A stretch of DNA of 64,000 nucleotides, taken from Osmia lignaria lignaria. Its lineage: Eukaryota > Arthropoda > Insecta > Hymenoptera > Megachilidae. Below, piece by piece: positions 35,728 to 49,780 of the stretch (position 1 is the first letter of the stretch; every line of letters starts with the position of its first letter). A program made the translations under genes and the position numbers. The notes under the pieces are model-generated. The model saw only the letters and a program-made list of their open reading frames with translations, was not told the DNA's origin and ran no database searches. The stretch covers positions 1,364,001 through 1,428,000 of the forward strand of contig NW_027478172.1 in NCBI RefSeq assembly GCF_051020975.1. Direction: 5' to 3'.

Positions 35728-36580
35728 AGTGCAGAGTTATCTCAAAGAAAGGGGCCACGGTGTTTCTGTATCTCTATTATGTTGGTGCGGCTTCGGAACT
35801 TTTAAATATCTTGATATATCTCGAGCACTACGCATCTGATCAAAAAATATCATAGAACATAAAAAGTAGGAAACATAATTCTCTACAAAAAAGGTCTCTT
35901 AACATTTTGCCATAGCTCGTTTCGTTTCCGAGATATTTGCAGATATATCTCAAGGGAAGGGGCCTGACGGACATATTTCGAGATATTTCTTCTTCTTGTT
36001 GTTCTTCTTCTGCACAGCTAAGCTGGAAGTGGCATTTGCAGCTCGCAATAGTGCAGAGTTATCTCAAAGAAAGGGGCCACGGTGTTTCTGTATCTCTACT
36101 ATGTTGGTGCGGCTTCGGAACTTTTAAATATCTTGATATATCTCGAGAACTACGCATCTGATCAAAAAATATCATAGAACATAAAAAGTAGGAAACTTAA
36201 TTCTCTACAAAAAAGGTCTCTCAACATTTTGCCGTAGCTCGCTTCGTTTCCGAGATATTTGCAGATTTATCTCAAGGGAAGGGGCCTGACGGACATATTT
36301 CGAGATATTTCTTCTTCTTGTTGTTCTTCTTCTGCACAGCTAAGCTGGAAGTGGCATTTGCAGCTCGCAATAGTGCAGAGTTATCTCAAAGAAAGGGGCC
36401 ACGGTGTTTCTGTGTTTCTATTATGTTGGTGCGGCTTCGGAACTTTTAAATATCTTGATATATCTCGAGAACTACGCATCTGATCAAAAAATATCATAGA
36501 ACATAAAAAGTAGGAAACTTAATTCTCTACAAAAAAGGTCTCTTAACATTTTGCCATAGCTCGCTTCGTTTCCGAGACAT

Positions 36581-37224
36581 TTGCAGATTTATCTCGAGGG
36601 AAGGGGCCTGACGGACATATTTCCAGATATTTCTTCTTCTTGTTCTTCTTCTTCTGCACAGCTAAGCTGGAAGTGGCATTTGCAGCTCGCAATAGTGCAG
36701 AGTTATCTCAAAGAAAGGGGCCACGGTGTTTCTGTATCTCTATTATGTTGGTGCGGCTTCGGAACTTTTAAATATCTTGATATATCTCGAGAACTACGCA
36801 TCTGATCAAAAAATATCATAGAACATAAAAAGTAGGAAACATAATTCTCTACAAAAAAGGTCTCTTAACATTTTGCCATAGCTCGTTTCGTTTCCGAGAT
36901 ATTTGCAGATATATCTCAAGGGAAGGGGCCTGACGGACATATTTCGAGATATTTCTTCTTCTTGTTGTTCTTCTTCTGCACAGCTAAGCTGGAAGTGGCA
37001 TTTGCAGCTCGCAATAGTGCAGAGTTATCTCAAAGAAAGGGGCCACGGTGTTTCTGTGTTTCTATTATGTTGGTGCGGCTTCGGAACTTTTAAATATCTT
37101 GATATATCTCGAGAACTACGCATCTGATCAAAAAATATCATAGAACATAAAAAGTAGGAAACTTAATTCTCTACAAAAAAGGTCTCTTAACATTTTGCCA
37201 TAGCTCGCTTCGTTTCCGAGACAT
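36581..37224 (+). repeat. Two fused monomers, P/Q then Q'/F
   Basis: Monomer 36581 has a P front (ATCTCGAGGG, TTCCAGAT) and a Q back with a Q tail, removing W, D and R. Monomer 36903 has a Q' front (ATATATCTC after GCTCGTTTCG) and an F back (TGTGTTTCT). The second copy of the block keeps the first fusion at 47207 but has separate Q' and F monomers at 47529 and 47851. Confidence 0.82.
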
Positions 37225-37546
37225 TTGCAGATTTATCTCGAGGGAAGGGGCCTGACGGACATATTTCCAGATATTTCTTCTTCTTGTTCTTCTTCTTCTG
37301 CACAGCTAAGCTGGAAGTCGCATTTGCGGCTCGCACTAGTGCAGAGTTATCTCAAAGAAAGGGGCCACGGTGTTTCTGTATCTCTATTATGTTGGTGCGG
37401 CTTCGAAACTTTTAAATATCTTGATATATCTCGAGAACTACGCATCTGATCAAAAAATATCATAGAACATAAAAAGCAGGAAACTTAACTCACTACAAAA
37501 AAGGTCTCTTAACATTTTGCCATAGCTCGTTTCGTTTCCGAGATAT

Positions 37547-38512
37547 TTGCAGATATATCTCAAGGGAAGGGGCCTGACGGACATATTTCGAGATATTTCT
37601 TCTTCTTGTTGTGCTTCTTCTGCACAGCTAAGCTGGAAGTGGCTTTTGCGGCTCGCACTAGTGCAGAGTTATCTCAAAGAAAGGGGCCACGGTGTTTCTG
37701 TATCTCTATTATGTTGGTGCGGCTTCGGAACTTTTAAATATCTTGATATATCTCGAGAACTACGCATCTGAACAAAAAATATCATAGAACATGAAAAGTA
37801 GGAAACTTAATTCTCTACAAAAAAGGTCTCTCAACATTTTGCCATAGCTCGCTTCGTTTCCGAGATATTTGCAGATATATCTCAAGGGAAGGGGTCTGAC
37901 GGACATATTTCGAGATATTTCTTCTTCTTGTTGTTCTTCTTCTGCACAGCTAAGCTGGAAGTGGCATTTGCAGCTCGCAATAGTGCAGAGTTATCTCAAA
38001 GAAAGGGGCCACGGTGTTTCTGTATCTCTATTATGTTGGTGCGGCTTCGAAACTTTTAAATATCTAGATATATCTCGAGAACTACTCATCTGATCAAAAA
38101 ATATCATAGAACATAAAAAGTAGGAAACTTAATTCCCTACAAAAAAGGTCTCTTAACATTTTGCCATAGCTCGCTTCGTTTCCGAGATATTTGCAGATTT
38201 ATCTCAAGGGAAGGGGCCTGACGGACATATTTCGAGATATTTCTTCTTCTTGTTGTTCTTCTTCTGCACAGCTAAGCTGGAAGTGGCATTTGCGGCTCGC
38301 ACTAGTGCAGAGTTATCTCAAAGAAAGGGGCCACGGTGTTTCTGTATCTCTATTATGTTGGTGCGGCTTCGGAACTTTTAAATATCTCGATATATCTCGA
38401 AAACTACGCTTCTGATCAAAAAATATCATAGAACATAAATTGTAGGAAACGTAATTCTCTACAAAAAACGTCTCTTAACATTTTGCCATAGCTCGCTTCG
38501 TTTCCGAGATAT
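37547..38512 (+). repeat. W-D-R trimer, first copy (966 bp)
   Basis: Monomers 37547, 37869 and 38191. The W tail has CATGAAAAG where most W tails have CATAAAAAG, and the next trimer shares this marker. Confidence 0.88.
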
Positions 38513-39478
38513 TTGCAGATATATCTCAAGGGAAGGGGCCTGACGGACATATTTCGAGATATTTCTTCTTCTTGTTGTGCTTCTTCTGCACAGCTAAGCT
38601 GGAAGTGGCTTTTGCGGCTCGCACTAGTGCAGAGTTATCTCAAAGAAAGGGGCCACGGTGTTTCTGTATCTCTATTATGTTGGTGCGGCTTCGGAACTTT
38701 TAAATATCTTGATATATCTCGAGAACTACGCATCTGAACAAAAAATATCATAGAACATGAAAAGTAGGAAACTTAATTCTCTACAAAAAAGGTCTCTCAA
38801 CATTTTGCCATAGCTCGCTTCGTTTCCGAGATATTTGCAGATATATCTCAAGGGAAGGGGTCTGACGGACATATTTCGAGATATTTCTTCTTCTTGTTGT
38901 TCTTCTTCTGCACAGCTAAGCTGGAAGTGGCATTTGCAGCTCGCAATAGTGCAGAGTTATCTCAAAGAAAGGGGCCACGGTGTTTCTGTATCTCTATTAT
39001 GTTGGTGCGGCTTCGAAACTTTTAAATATCTAGATATATCTCGAGAACTACTCATCTGATCAAAAAATATCATAGAACATAAAAAGTAGGAAACTTAATT
39101 CCCTACAAAAAAGGTCTCTTAACATTTTGCCATAGCTCGCTTCGTTTCCGAGATATTTGCAGATTTATCTCAAGGGAAGGGGCCTGACGGACATATTTCG
39201 AGATATTTCTTCTTCTTGTTGTTCTTCTTCTGCACAGCTAAGCTGGAAGTGGCATTTGCGGCTCGCACTAGTGCAGAGTTATCTCAAAGAAAGGGGCCAC
39301 GGTGTTTCTGTATCTCTATTATGTTGGTGCGGCTTCGGAACTTTTAAATATCTCGATATATCTCGAAAACTACGCTTCTGATCAAAAAATATCATAGAAC
39401 ATAAATTGTAGGAAACGTAATTCTCTACAAAAAACGTCTCTTAACATTTTGCCATAGCTCGCTTCGTTTCCGAGATAT
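38513..39478 (+). repeat. W-D-R trimer, second copy (966 bp)
   Basis: Monomers 38513, 38835 and 39157 repeat the preceding three at exactly 966 bp, including CATGAAAAG and the AAACGTAATTC and AAAACGTCTC tails. The second 10-kb copy has a single trimer, so the tripling step is private to copy 1 or was lost from copy 2. Confidence 0.88.
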
Positions 39479-40122
39479 TTGCAGATTTATCTCAAGGGAA
39501 GGGGCCTGACGGACATATTTCGAGATATTTCTTCTTCTTGTTGTTCTTCTTCTGCACAGCTAAGCTGGAAGTGGCATTTGCAGCTCGCAATAGTGCAGAG
39601 TTATCTCAAAGAAAGGGGCCACGGTGTTTCTGTATCTCTATTATGTTGGTGCGGCTTCGGAACTTTTAAATATCTTGATATATCTCGAGAACTACGCATC
39701 TGATCAAAAAATATCATAGAACATAAAAAGTAGGACACATAATTCTCTACAAAAAAGGTCTCTTAACATTTTGCCATAGCTCGTTTCGTTTCCGAGATAT
39801 TTGCAGATATATCTCAAGGGAAGGGGCCTGACGGACATATTTCGAGATATTTCTTCTTCTTGTTGTTCTTCTTCTGCACAACTAAGCTGGAAGTGGCATT
39901 TGCAGCTCGCAATAGTGCAGAGTTATCTCAAAGAAAGGGGCCACGGTGTTTCTGTATCTCTATTATGTTGGTGCGGCTTCGGAACTTTTAAATATCTTGA
40001 TATATCTCGAGAACTACGCATCTGATCAAAAAATATCATAGAACATAAAAAGTAGGAAACTTAATTCTCTACAAAAAAGGTCTCTCAACATTTTGCCATA
40101 GCTCGCTTCGTTTCCGAGATAT

Positions 40123-43100
40123 TTGCAGATATATCTCAAGGGAAGGGGCCTGACGGACATATTTCGAGATATTTCTTCTTCTTGTTGTTCTTCTTCTGCA
40201 CAGCTAAGCTGGAAGTCGCATTTGCAGCTCGCAATAGTGCAGAGTTATCTCAAAGAAAGGGGCCACGGTGTTTCTGTATCTCTATTATGTTGGTGCGGCT
40301 TCGAAACTTTTAAATATCTAGATATATCTCGAGAACTACTCATCTGATCAAAAAATATTATAGAGCATAAAAAGTAGGAAACTTAATTCTCTACAAAAAA
40401 GGTCCCTTAACATTTTGCCATAGCTCGCTTCGTTTCCGAGATATTTGCAGATTTATCTCAAGGGAAGGGGCCTGACGGACATATTTCGAGATATTTCTTC
40501 TTCTTGTTGTTCTTCTTCTGCACAGCTAAGCTGGAAGTGGCATTTGCGGCTCGCACTAGTGCAGAGTTATCTCAAAGAAAGGGGCCACGGTGTTTCTGTA
40601 TCTCTATTATGTTGGTGCGGCTTCGGAACTTTTAAATATCTCGATATATTTCGAAAACTACTCTTCTGCTCAAAAAATATCATAGAACATAAATTGTAGG
40701 AAACATAATTCTCTACAAAAAACGTCTCTTAACATTTTGTCATAGCTCGCTTCGTTTCCGAGATATTTGCAGATATATCTCAAGGGAAGGGGCCTGACGG
40801 ACATATTTCGAGATATTTCTTCTTCTTGTTGTTCTTCTTCTGCACAGCTAAGCTGGAAGTGGCGCTTGCAGCTCGCAATAGTGCAGAGTTATCACAAAGA
40901 AAGGGGCCACGGTGTTTCTATATCTCTATTATGTTGGTGCGGCTTCGGAACTTTTAAATATCTCGATATATCTCGAAAACTACGCTTCTGATAAAAAAAT
41001 ATCATAGAACATAAATTGTAGGAAACATAATTCTCTACAAAAAATGTCTCTTAACATTTTGCCATAGCTCGCTTCGTTTCCGAGATATTTGCAGATTCAG
41101 CTCAAAGGAACGGGCCTGACGGACATATTTCGAGATATTCCTTCTTCTTGTTGTTCTTCTTCTGCACAGCTAAACTGGAAGTGGCATTTCCAGCTCGCAA
41201 TAGTGCAGAGTTATCTGAAAGAAAGGGGCCACGGTGTTTCTGTATCTCTATTATGTTGGTGCGGCTTCCGAACTTTTAAATATCTTGATATATCTCGAGA
41301 ACTACGCATCTGATCAAAAAATATCATAGAACATAAAAAGTAGGAAACTTAATTCTCTACAAAAAAGGTCTCTCAACATTTTGCCATAGCTCGCTTCGTT
41401 TCCGAGATATTTGCAGATATATCTCAAGGGAAGGGGCCTGACGGACATATTTCGAGATATTTCTTCTTCTTGTTGTTCTTCTTCTGCACAGCTAAGCTGG
41501 AAGTGGCATTTGCAGCTCGCAATAGTGCAGAGTTATCTCAAAGAAAGGGGCCACGGTGTTTCTGTATCTCTATTATGTTGGTGCGGCTTCGAAACTTTTA
41601 AATATCTAGATATATCTCGAGAACTACGCATCTGATCAAAAAATATCATAGAACATAAAAAGTAGGAAACATAATTCTCTACAAAAAAGGTCTCTTAACA
41701 TTTTGCCATAGCTCGTTTCGTTTCCGAGATATTTGCAGATATATCTCAAGGGAAGGGGCCTGACGGACATATTTCGAGATATTTCTTCTTCTTGTTGTTC
41801 TTCTTCTGCACAGCTAAGCTGGAAGTGGCATTTGCAGCTCACAATAGTGCAGAGTTATCTCAAAGAAAGGGGCCACGGTGTTTCTGTATCTCTATTATGT
41901 TGGTGCGGCTTCGGAACTTTTAAATATCTTGATATATCTCGAGAACTACGCATCTGATCAAAAAATATCATAAAACATAAAAAGTAGGAAACTTAATTCT
42001 CTACAAAAAAGGTCTCTTAACATTTTGCCATAGCTCGCTTCGTTTCCGAGATATTTGCAGATTTATCTCAAGGGAAGGGGCCTGACGGACATATTTCGAG
42101 ATATTTCTTCTTCTTGTTGTTCTTCTTCTGCACAGCTAAGCTGGAAGTGGCATTTGCGGCTCGCACTAGTGCATAGTTATCTCAAAGAAAGGGGCCACGG
42201 TGTTTCTGTATCTCTATTACGTTGGTGCGGCTTCGGAACTTTTAAATATCTCGATATATCTCGAAAACTACGCTTCTGATCAAAAAATATCATAGAACAT
42301 AAATTGTAGGAAACATAATTCTCTACAAAAAACGTCTCTTAACATTTTGCCATAGCTCGCTTCGTTTCCGAGATATTTGCAGATTCAGCTCAAAGGAACG
42401 GGCCTGACGGACATATTTCGAGATATTTCTTCTTCTTGATGTTCTTCTTCTGCACAGCTAAGCTGGAAGTGGCATTTGCAGCTCGCAATAGTGCAGAGTT
42501 ATCTCAAAGAAAGGGGCCACGGTGTTTCTGTATCTCTATTATGTTGGTGCGGCTTCGGAACTTTTAAATATCTTGATATATCTCGAGAACTACGCATCTG
42601 ATCAAAAAATATCGTAGAACATAAAAAGTAGGAAACTTAATTCTCTACAAAAAAGGTCTCTTAACATTTTGCCATAGCTCGCTTCGTTTCCGAGATATTT
42701 GCAGATATATCTCAAGGGAAGGGGCCTGACGGACATATTTCGAGATATTGCTTCTTCTTGTTCTTCTTCTTCTGCACAGCTAAGCTGGAAGTGGCATTTG
42801 CGGCTCGCACTAGTGCAGAGTTATCTCAAAGAAAGGGGCCACGGTGTTTCTGTATCTCTATTATGTTGGTGCGGCTTCGGAACTTGTAAATATCTCGATA
42901 TATCTCGAAAACTACGCTTCTGATCAAAAAATATCATAGAACATAAAAAGTAGGAAACTTAATTCTCTACAAAAAAGGTCTCTTAACATTTTGCCATAGC
43001 TCGCTTCGTTTCCGAGATATTTGCAGATTTATCTCGAGGGAAGGGGCCTGACGGACATATTTCGAGATATTTCTTCTTCTTGTTGTTCTTCTTCTGCACA

Positions 43101-44308
43101 GCTAAGCTGGAAGTGGCATTTGCGGCCCGCACTAGTGCAGAGTTATCTCAAAGAAAGGGGCCACGGTGTTTCTGTATCTCTATTATGTTGGTGCGGCTTC
43201 GGAACTTTTAAATATCTTGATATATCTCGAGAACTACGCATCTGATCAAAAAATATCATAGAACATAAAAAGTAGGAAACATAATTCTCTACAAAAAAGG
43301 TCTCTTAACATTTTGCCATAGCTCGTTTCGTTTCCGAGATATTTGCAGATATATCTCAAGGGAAGGGGCCTGACGGACATATTTCGAGATATTTCTTCTT
43401 CTTGTTGTTCTTCTTCTGCACAGCTAAGCTGGAAGTGGCATTTGCAGCTCGCAATAGTGCAGAGTTATCTCAAAGAAAGGGGCCACGGTGTTTCTGTATC
43501 TCTACTATGTTGGTGCGGCTTCGGAACTTTTAAATATCTTGATATATCTCGAGAACTACGCATCTGATCAAAAAATATCATAGAACATAAAAAGTAGGAA
43601 ACTTAATTCTCTACAAAAAAGGTCTCTCAACATTTTGCCATAGCTCGCTTCGTTTCCGAGATATTTGCAGATATATCTCAAGGGAAGGGGCCTGACGGAC
43701 ATATTTCGAGATATTTCTTCTTCTTGTTGTTCTTCTTCTGCACAGCTAAGCTGGAAGTCGCATTTGCAGCTCGCAATAGTGCAGAGTTATCTCAAAGAAA
43801 GGGGCCACGGTGTTTCTGTATCTCTATTATGTTGGTGCGGCTTCGAAACTTTTAAATATCTAGATATATCTCGAGAACTACTCATCTGATCAAAAAATAT
43901 TATAGAACATAAAAAGTAGGAAACTTAATTCTCTACAAAAAAGGTCCCTTAACATTTTGCCATAGCTCGCTTCGTTTCCGAGATATTTGCAGATTTATCT
44001 CAAGGGAAGGGGCCTGACGGACATATTTCGAGATATTTCTTCTTCTTGTTGTTCTTCTTCTGCACAGCTAAGCTGGAAGTGGCATTTGCGGCTCGCACTA
44101 GTGCAGAGTTATCTCAAAGAAAGGGGCCACGGTGCTTCTGTATCTCTATTATGTTGGTGCGGCTTCGGAACTTTTAAATATCTTCATATATCTCGAGAAC
44201 TACGCATCTGATCAAAAAATATCATAGAATATAAAAAGTAGGAAACTTAATTTTCTACAAAAAAGGTCTCTTAACATTTTGCCATAGCTCGCTTCGTTTC
44301 CGAGATAT
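40123..44308 (+). repeat. Mixed-type stretch inside copy 1
   Basis: Thirteen monomers with distinctive members: 40445 (CTCTTCTGCTC tail), 40767 (GGCGCTTGC, ATCACAAAG and TTTCTATATC), 41089 and 42377 (TTCAGCTCAAAGGAACGGG; 42377 has an in-frame TGA in TTCTTGATG), 42055 (TATTACGTTGG), 42699 (TATTGCTTC, AACTTGTAAAT) and 43021 (GCGGCCCGC). D-like monomers with AAGTCGCATT occur at 40123 and 43665. The same series follows at 49781-53966. Confidence 0.82.
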
Positions 44309-44323
44309 ATGCAGATATATCTC
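44302..44323. repeat. Perfect 9-4-9 inverted repeat at a monomer joint
   Basis: Same element at the start of monomer 44309, which shares the GTGCGATTTGC variant with 21443. Confidence 0.9.
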
Positions 44324-44630
44324 AAGGGAAGGGGCCTGACGGACATATTTCGAGATACTTCTTCTTCTTCTTGTTCTTCTTCTGCACAGCTAAGCTGGAA
44401 GTGCGATTTGCAGCTCGCAATAGTGCAGAGTTATCTCAAAGAAAGAGGCCACGGTGTTTCTGTACCTCTATTATGTTGGTGCGGCTTCGGAACTTTTAAA
44501 TATCTCGATATATCTCGAAAACTACGCTCCTGATCAAAAAATATCATAGAACATAAATTGTAGGAAACATAATTCTCTACAAAAAAGGTCTCTTAAGATT
44601 TTGCCATAGCACGTTTCGTTTCCGAGATAT
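44309..44630 (+). repeat. Fused monomer (one unit lost relative to copy 2)
   Basis: The front and middle match monomer 53967 (ATG, GATACTTC, GTGCGATTTGC, GTACCTC), and the CGCTCCTG tail matches the monomer at 54289. The joint lies between offsets 156 and 221. It accounts for the 323-bp step between the 10-kb copies. Confidence 0.85.
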
Positions 44631-46562
44631 TTGCAGATATATCTCAAGGGAAGGGGCCTGACGGACATATTTCGAGATATTTCTTCTTCTTGTTGTTCTT
44701 CTTCTGCACAGCTAAGCTGGAAGTAGCATTTGCAGCTCGCAATAGTGCAGAGTTATCTCAAAGAAAGGGGCCACGGTGCTTCTGTATCTCTATTATGTTG
44801 GTGCGGCTTCGGAACTTTTAAATATCTTCATATATCTCGAGAACTACGCATTTGATCAAAAAATATCATAGAACATAAAAAGTAGGAAACTTAATTTTCT
44901 ACAAAAAAGGTCTCTTAACATTTTGCCATAGCTCGCTTCGTTTCCGAGATATATGCAGATTTATCTCAAGGGAAGGGGCCTGACGGACATATTTCGAGAT
45001 ACTTCTTCTTCTTCTTGTTCTTCTTCTGCACAGCTAAGCTGGAAGTGGCATTTGCAGCTCGCAATAGTGCAGAGTTATCTCAAAGAAAGAGGCCACGGTG
45101 TTTCTGTATCTCTATTATGTTGGTGCGGCTTCGAAACTTTTAAATATCTAGATATAACTCGAGAACTGCGCATCTGATCAAAAAATATCATAGAACATGA
45201 AAGGTAGGAAACTTAATTCTCTACAAAAAAGGTCTCTTAACATTTTGCCATAGCTCGCTTCGTTTCCGAGATATATGCAGATTTATCTCAAGGGAAGGGG
45301 CCTGACGGACATATTTCGAGATACTTCTTCTTCTTGTTGTTCTTCTTCTGCACAGCTAAGCTGGAAGTGGCATTTGCAGCCCGCAATAGTGCAGAGTTAT
45401 CTCAAAGAAAGAGGCCACGGTGTTTCTGTACCTCTATTATGTTGGTGCAGCTTCGGAACTGTTAAATATCTTGATATATCTCGAGAACTACGCATCTGAT
45501 CAAAAAATATCATAGAACATGAAAAGTAGGAAACTTAATTCTCTACAAAAAAGGTCTCTTAACATTTTGCCGTAGCTCGCTTCGTTTCCGAGATATTTGC
45601 AGATTTATCTCAAGGGAAGGGGCCTGACGGACATATTTCGAGATATTTCTTCTTCTTGTTGTTCTTCTTCTGCACAGCTAAGCTGGAAGTGGCATTTGCA
45701 GCTCGCAATAGTGCAGAGTTATCTCAAAGAAAGGGGCCACGGTGTTTCTGTGTTTCTATTATGTTGGTGCGGCTTCGGAACTTTTAAATATCTTGATATA
45801 TCTCGAGAACTACGCATCTGATCAAAAAATATCATAGAACATAAAAAGTAGGAAACTTAATTCTCTACAAAAAAGGTCTCTTAACATTTTGCCATAGCTC
45901 GCTTCGTTTCCGAGATATTTGCAGATTTATCTCGAGGGAAGGGGCCTGACGGACATATTTCGAGATATTTCTTCTTCTTGTTGTGCTTCTTCTGCACAGC
46001 TAAGCTGGAAGTGGCTTTTGCGGCTCGCACTAGTGCAGAGTTATCTCAAAGAAAGGGGCCACGGTGTTTCTGTATCTCTATTATGTTGGTGCGGCTTCGG
46101 AACTTTTAAATATCTTGATATATCTCGAGAACTACGCATCTGAACAAAAAATATCATAGAACATAAAATGTAGGAAACTTAATTCTCTACAAAAAAGGTC
46201 TCTCAACATTTTGCCATAGCTCGCTTCGTTTCCGAGATATTTGCAGATATATCTCAAGGGAAGGGGTCTGACGGACATATTTCGAGATATTTCTTCTTCT
46301 TGTTGTTCTTCTTCTGCACAGCTAAGCTGGAAGTGGCATTTGCGGCTCGCACTAGTGCAGAGTTATCTCAAAGAAAGGGGCCACGGTGTTTCTGTATCTC
46401 TATTATGTTGGTGCGGCTTCGGAACTTTTAAATATCTTGATATATCTCGAGAACTACGCATCTGATCAAAAAATATCATAGAACATAAAAAGTAGGAAAC
46501 ATAATTCTCTACAAAAAAGGTCTCTTAACATTTTGCCATAGCTCGTTTCGTTTCCGAGATAT

Positions 46563-47528
46563 TTGCAGATATATCTCAAGGGAAGGGGCCTGACGGACAT
46601 ATTTCGAGATATTTCTTCTTCTTGTTGTTCTTCTTCTGCACAGCTAAGCTGGAAGTGGCATTTGCAGCTCGCAATAGTGCAGAGTTATCTCAAAGAAAGG
46701 GGCCACGGTGTTTCTGTATCTCTACTATGTTGGTGCGGCTTCGGAACTTTTAAATATCTTGATATATCTCGAGAACTACGCATCTGATCAAAAAATATCA
46801 TAGAACATAAAAAGTAGGAAACGTAATTCTCTACAAAAAAGGTCTCTCAACATTTTGCCGTAGCTCGCTTCGTTTCCGAGATATTTGCAGATTTATCTCA
46901 AGGGAAGGGGCCTGACGGACATATTTCGAGATATTTCTTCTTCTTGTTGTTCTTCTTCTGCACAGCTAAGCTGGAAGTGGCATTTGCAGCTCGCAATAGT
47001 GCAGAGTTATCTCAAAGAAAGGGGCCACGGTGTTTCTGTGTTTCTATTATGTTGGTGCGGCTTCGGAACTTTTAAATATCTTGATATATCTCGAGAACTA
47101 CGGATCTGATCAAAAAATATCATAGAACATAAAAAGTAGGAAACTTAATTCTCTACAAAAAAGGTCTCTTAACATTTTGCCATAGCTCGCTTCGTTTCCG
47201 AGACATTTGCAGATTTATCTCGAGGGAAGGGGCCTGACGGACATATTTCCAGATATTTCTTCTTCTTGTTCTTCTTCTTCTGCACAGCTAAGCTGGAAGT
47301 GGCATTTGCAGCTCGCAATAGTGCAGAGTTATCTCAAAGAAAGGGGCCACGGTGTTTCTGTATCTCTATTATGTTGGTGCGGCTTCGGAACTTTTAAATA
47401 TCTTGATATATCTCGAGAACTACGCATCTGATCAAAAAATATCATAGAACATAAAAAGTAGGAAACATAATTCTCTACAAAAAAGGTCTCTTAACATTTT
47501 GCCATAGCTCGTTTCGTTTCCGAGATAT
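46563..47528 (+). repeat. Q'-F-P trimer, first copy
   Basis: Monomers 46563 (Q', TCTCTACTATG), 46885 (F) and 47207 (P front, Q back). The order is repeated from 47529. A private CGGATCTG is near 47101. Confidence 0.78.
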
Positions 47529-48494
47529 TTGCAGATATATCTCAAGGGAAGGGGCCTGACGGACATATTTCGAGATATTTCTTCTTCTTGTTGTTCTTCT
47601 TCTGCACAGCTAAGCTGGAAGTGGCATTTGCAGCTCGCAATAGTGCAGAGTTATCTCAAAGAAAGGGGCCACGGTGTTTCTGTATCTCTACTATGTTGGT
47701 GCGGCTTCGGAACTTTTAAATATCTTGATATATCTCGAGAACTACGCATCTGATCAAAAAATATCATAGAACATAAAAAGTAGGAAACTTAATTCTCTAC
47801 AAAAAAGGTCTCTCAACATTTTGCCGTAGCTCGCTTCGTTTCCGAGATATTTGCAGATTTATCTCAAGGGAAGGGGCCTGACGGACATATTTCGAGATAT
47901 TTCTTCTTCTTGTTGTTCTTCTTCTGCACAGCTAAGCTGGAAGTGGCATTTGCAGCTCGCAATAGTGCAGAGTTATCTCAAAGAAAGGGGCCACGGTGTT
48001 TCTGTGTTTCTATTATGTTGGTGCGGCTTCGGAACTTTTAAATATCTTGATATATCTCGAGAACTACGCATCTGATCAAAAAATATCATAGAACATAAAA
48101 AGTAGGAAACTTAATTCTCTACAAAAAAGGTCTCTTAACATTTTGCCATAGCTCGCTTCGTTTCCGAGACATTTGCAGATTTATCTCGAGGGAAGGGGCC
48201 TGACGGACATATTTCCAGATATTTCTTCTTCTTGTTCTTCTTCTTCTGCACAGCTAAGCTGGAAGTCGCATTTGCGGCTCGCACTAGTGCAGAGTTATCT
48301 CAAAGAAAGGGGCCACGGTGTTTCTGTATCTCTATTATGTTGGTGCGGCTTCGAAACTTTTAAATATCTTGATATATCTCGAGAACTACGCATCTGATCA
48401 AAAAATATCATAGAACATAAAAAGCAGGAAACTTAATCCTCTACAAAAAAGGTCTCTTAACATTTTGCCATAGCTCGTTTCGTTTCCGAGATAT
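47529..48494 (+). repeat. Q'-F-P trimer, second copy
   Basis: Monomers 47529, 47851 and 48173, 966 bp after the first set. Here P is complete and leads on to W, so the similarity to the first copy ends in the middle of P. Confidence 0.78.
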
Positions 48495-49460
48495 TTGCAG
48501 ATATATCTCAAGGGAAGGGGCCTGACGGACATATTTCGAGATATTTCTTCTTCTTGTTGTGCTTCTTCTGCACAGCTAAGCTGGAAGTGGCTTTTGCGGC
48601 TCGCACTAGTGCAGAGTTATCTCAAAGAAAGGGGCCACGGTGTTTCTGTATCTCTATTATGTTGGTGCGGCTTCGGAACTTTTAAATATCTTGATATATC
48701 TCGAGAACTACGCATCTGAACAAAAAATATCATAGAACATAAAAAGTAGGAAACTTAATTCTCTACAAAAAAGGTCTCTCAACATTTTGCCATAGCTCGC
48801 TTCGTTTCCGAGATATTTGCAGATATATCTCAAGGGAAGGGGTCTGACGGACATATTTCGAGATATTTCTTCTTCTTGTTGTTCTTCTTCTGCACAGCTA
48901 AGCTGGAAGTGGCATTTGCAGCTCGCAATAGTGCAGAGTTATCTCAAAGAAAGGGGCCACGGTGTTTCTGTATCTCTATTATGTTGGTGCGGCTTCGAAA
49001 CTTTTAAATATCTAGATATATCTCGAGAACTACTCATCTGATCAAAAAATATCATAGAACATAAAAAGTAGGAAACTTAATTCCCTACAAAAAAGGTCTC
49101 TTAACATTTTGCCATAGCTCGCTTCGTTTCCGAGATATTTGCAGATTTATCTCAAGGGAAGGGGCCTGACGGACATATTTCGAGATATTTCTTCTTCTTG
49201 TTGTTCTTCTTCTGCACAGCTAAGCTGGAAGTGGCATTTGCGGCTCGCACTAGTGCAGAGTTATCTCAAAGAAAGGGGCCACGGTGTTTCTGTATCTCTA
49301 TTATGTTGGTGCGGCTTCGGAACTTTTAAATATCTCGATATATCTCGAAAACTACGCTTCTGATCAAAAAATATCATAGAACATAAAAAGTAGGACACAT
49401 AATTCTCTACAAAAAAGGTCTCTTAACATTTTGCCATAGCTCGTTTCGTTTCCGAGATAT

Positions 49461-49780
49461 TTGCAGATATATCTCAAGGGAAGGGGCCTGACGGACATAT
49501 TTCGAGATATTTCTTCTTCTTGTTGTTCTTCTTCTGCACAACTAAGCTGGAAGTGGCATTTGCAGCTCGCAATAGTGCAGAGTTATCTCAAAGAAAGGGG
49601 CCACGGTGTTTCTGTATCTATTATGTTGGTGCGGCTTCGGAACTTTTAAATATCTTGATATATCTCGAGAACTACGCATCTGATCAAAAAATATCATAGA
49701 ACATAAAAAGTAGGAAACTTAATTCTCTACAAAAAAGGTCTCTCAACATTTTGCCATAGCTCGCTTCGTTTCCGAGATAT
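49461..49780 (+). repeat. 320-bp monomer with a 2-bp deletion
   Basis: The usual GTATCTCTATTATG reads GTATCTATTATG near 49615-49623, shortening the monomer and shifting the 225-bp frame after codon 53. The counterpart at 39801 is intact. Together with the broken monomers elsewhere this argues against selection on the frame. Confidence 0.88.

Larger units (their letters stand above)
35728..46343 (+). repeat. About 10-kb duplicated block, copy 1 (10616 bp)
   Basis: The order of monomers matches 46354-56324. Relative to copy 2 it has a fused monomer at 36903 (-322), an extra W-D-R trimer at 38513-39478 (+966), an unfused Q monomer at 39479 (+322), a fused monomer at 44309 (-323) and 2 bp more at the equivalent of 49461. 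These sum to +645 bp, exactly the length difference. From 39702 on, substitutions are few: I noted about a dozen in 6.6 kb, for example 42613 (G here, A in copy 2). Confidence 0.88.
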
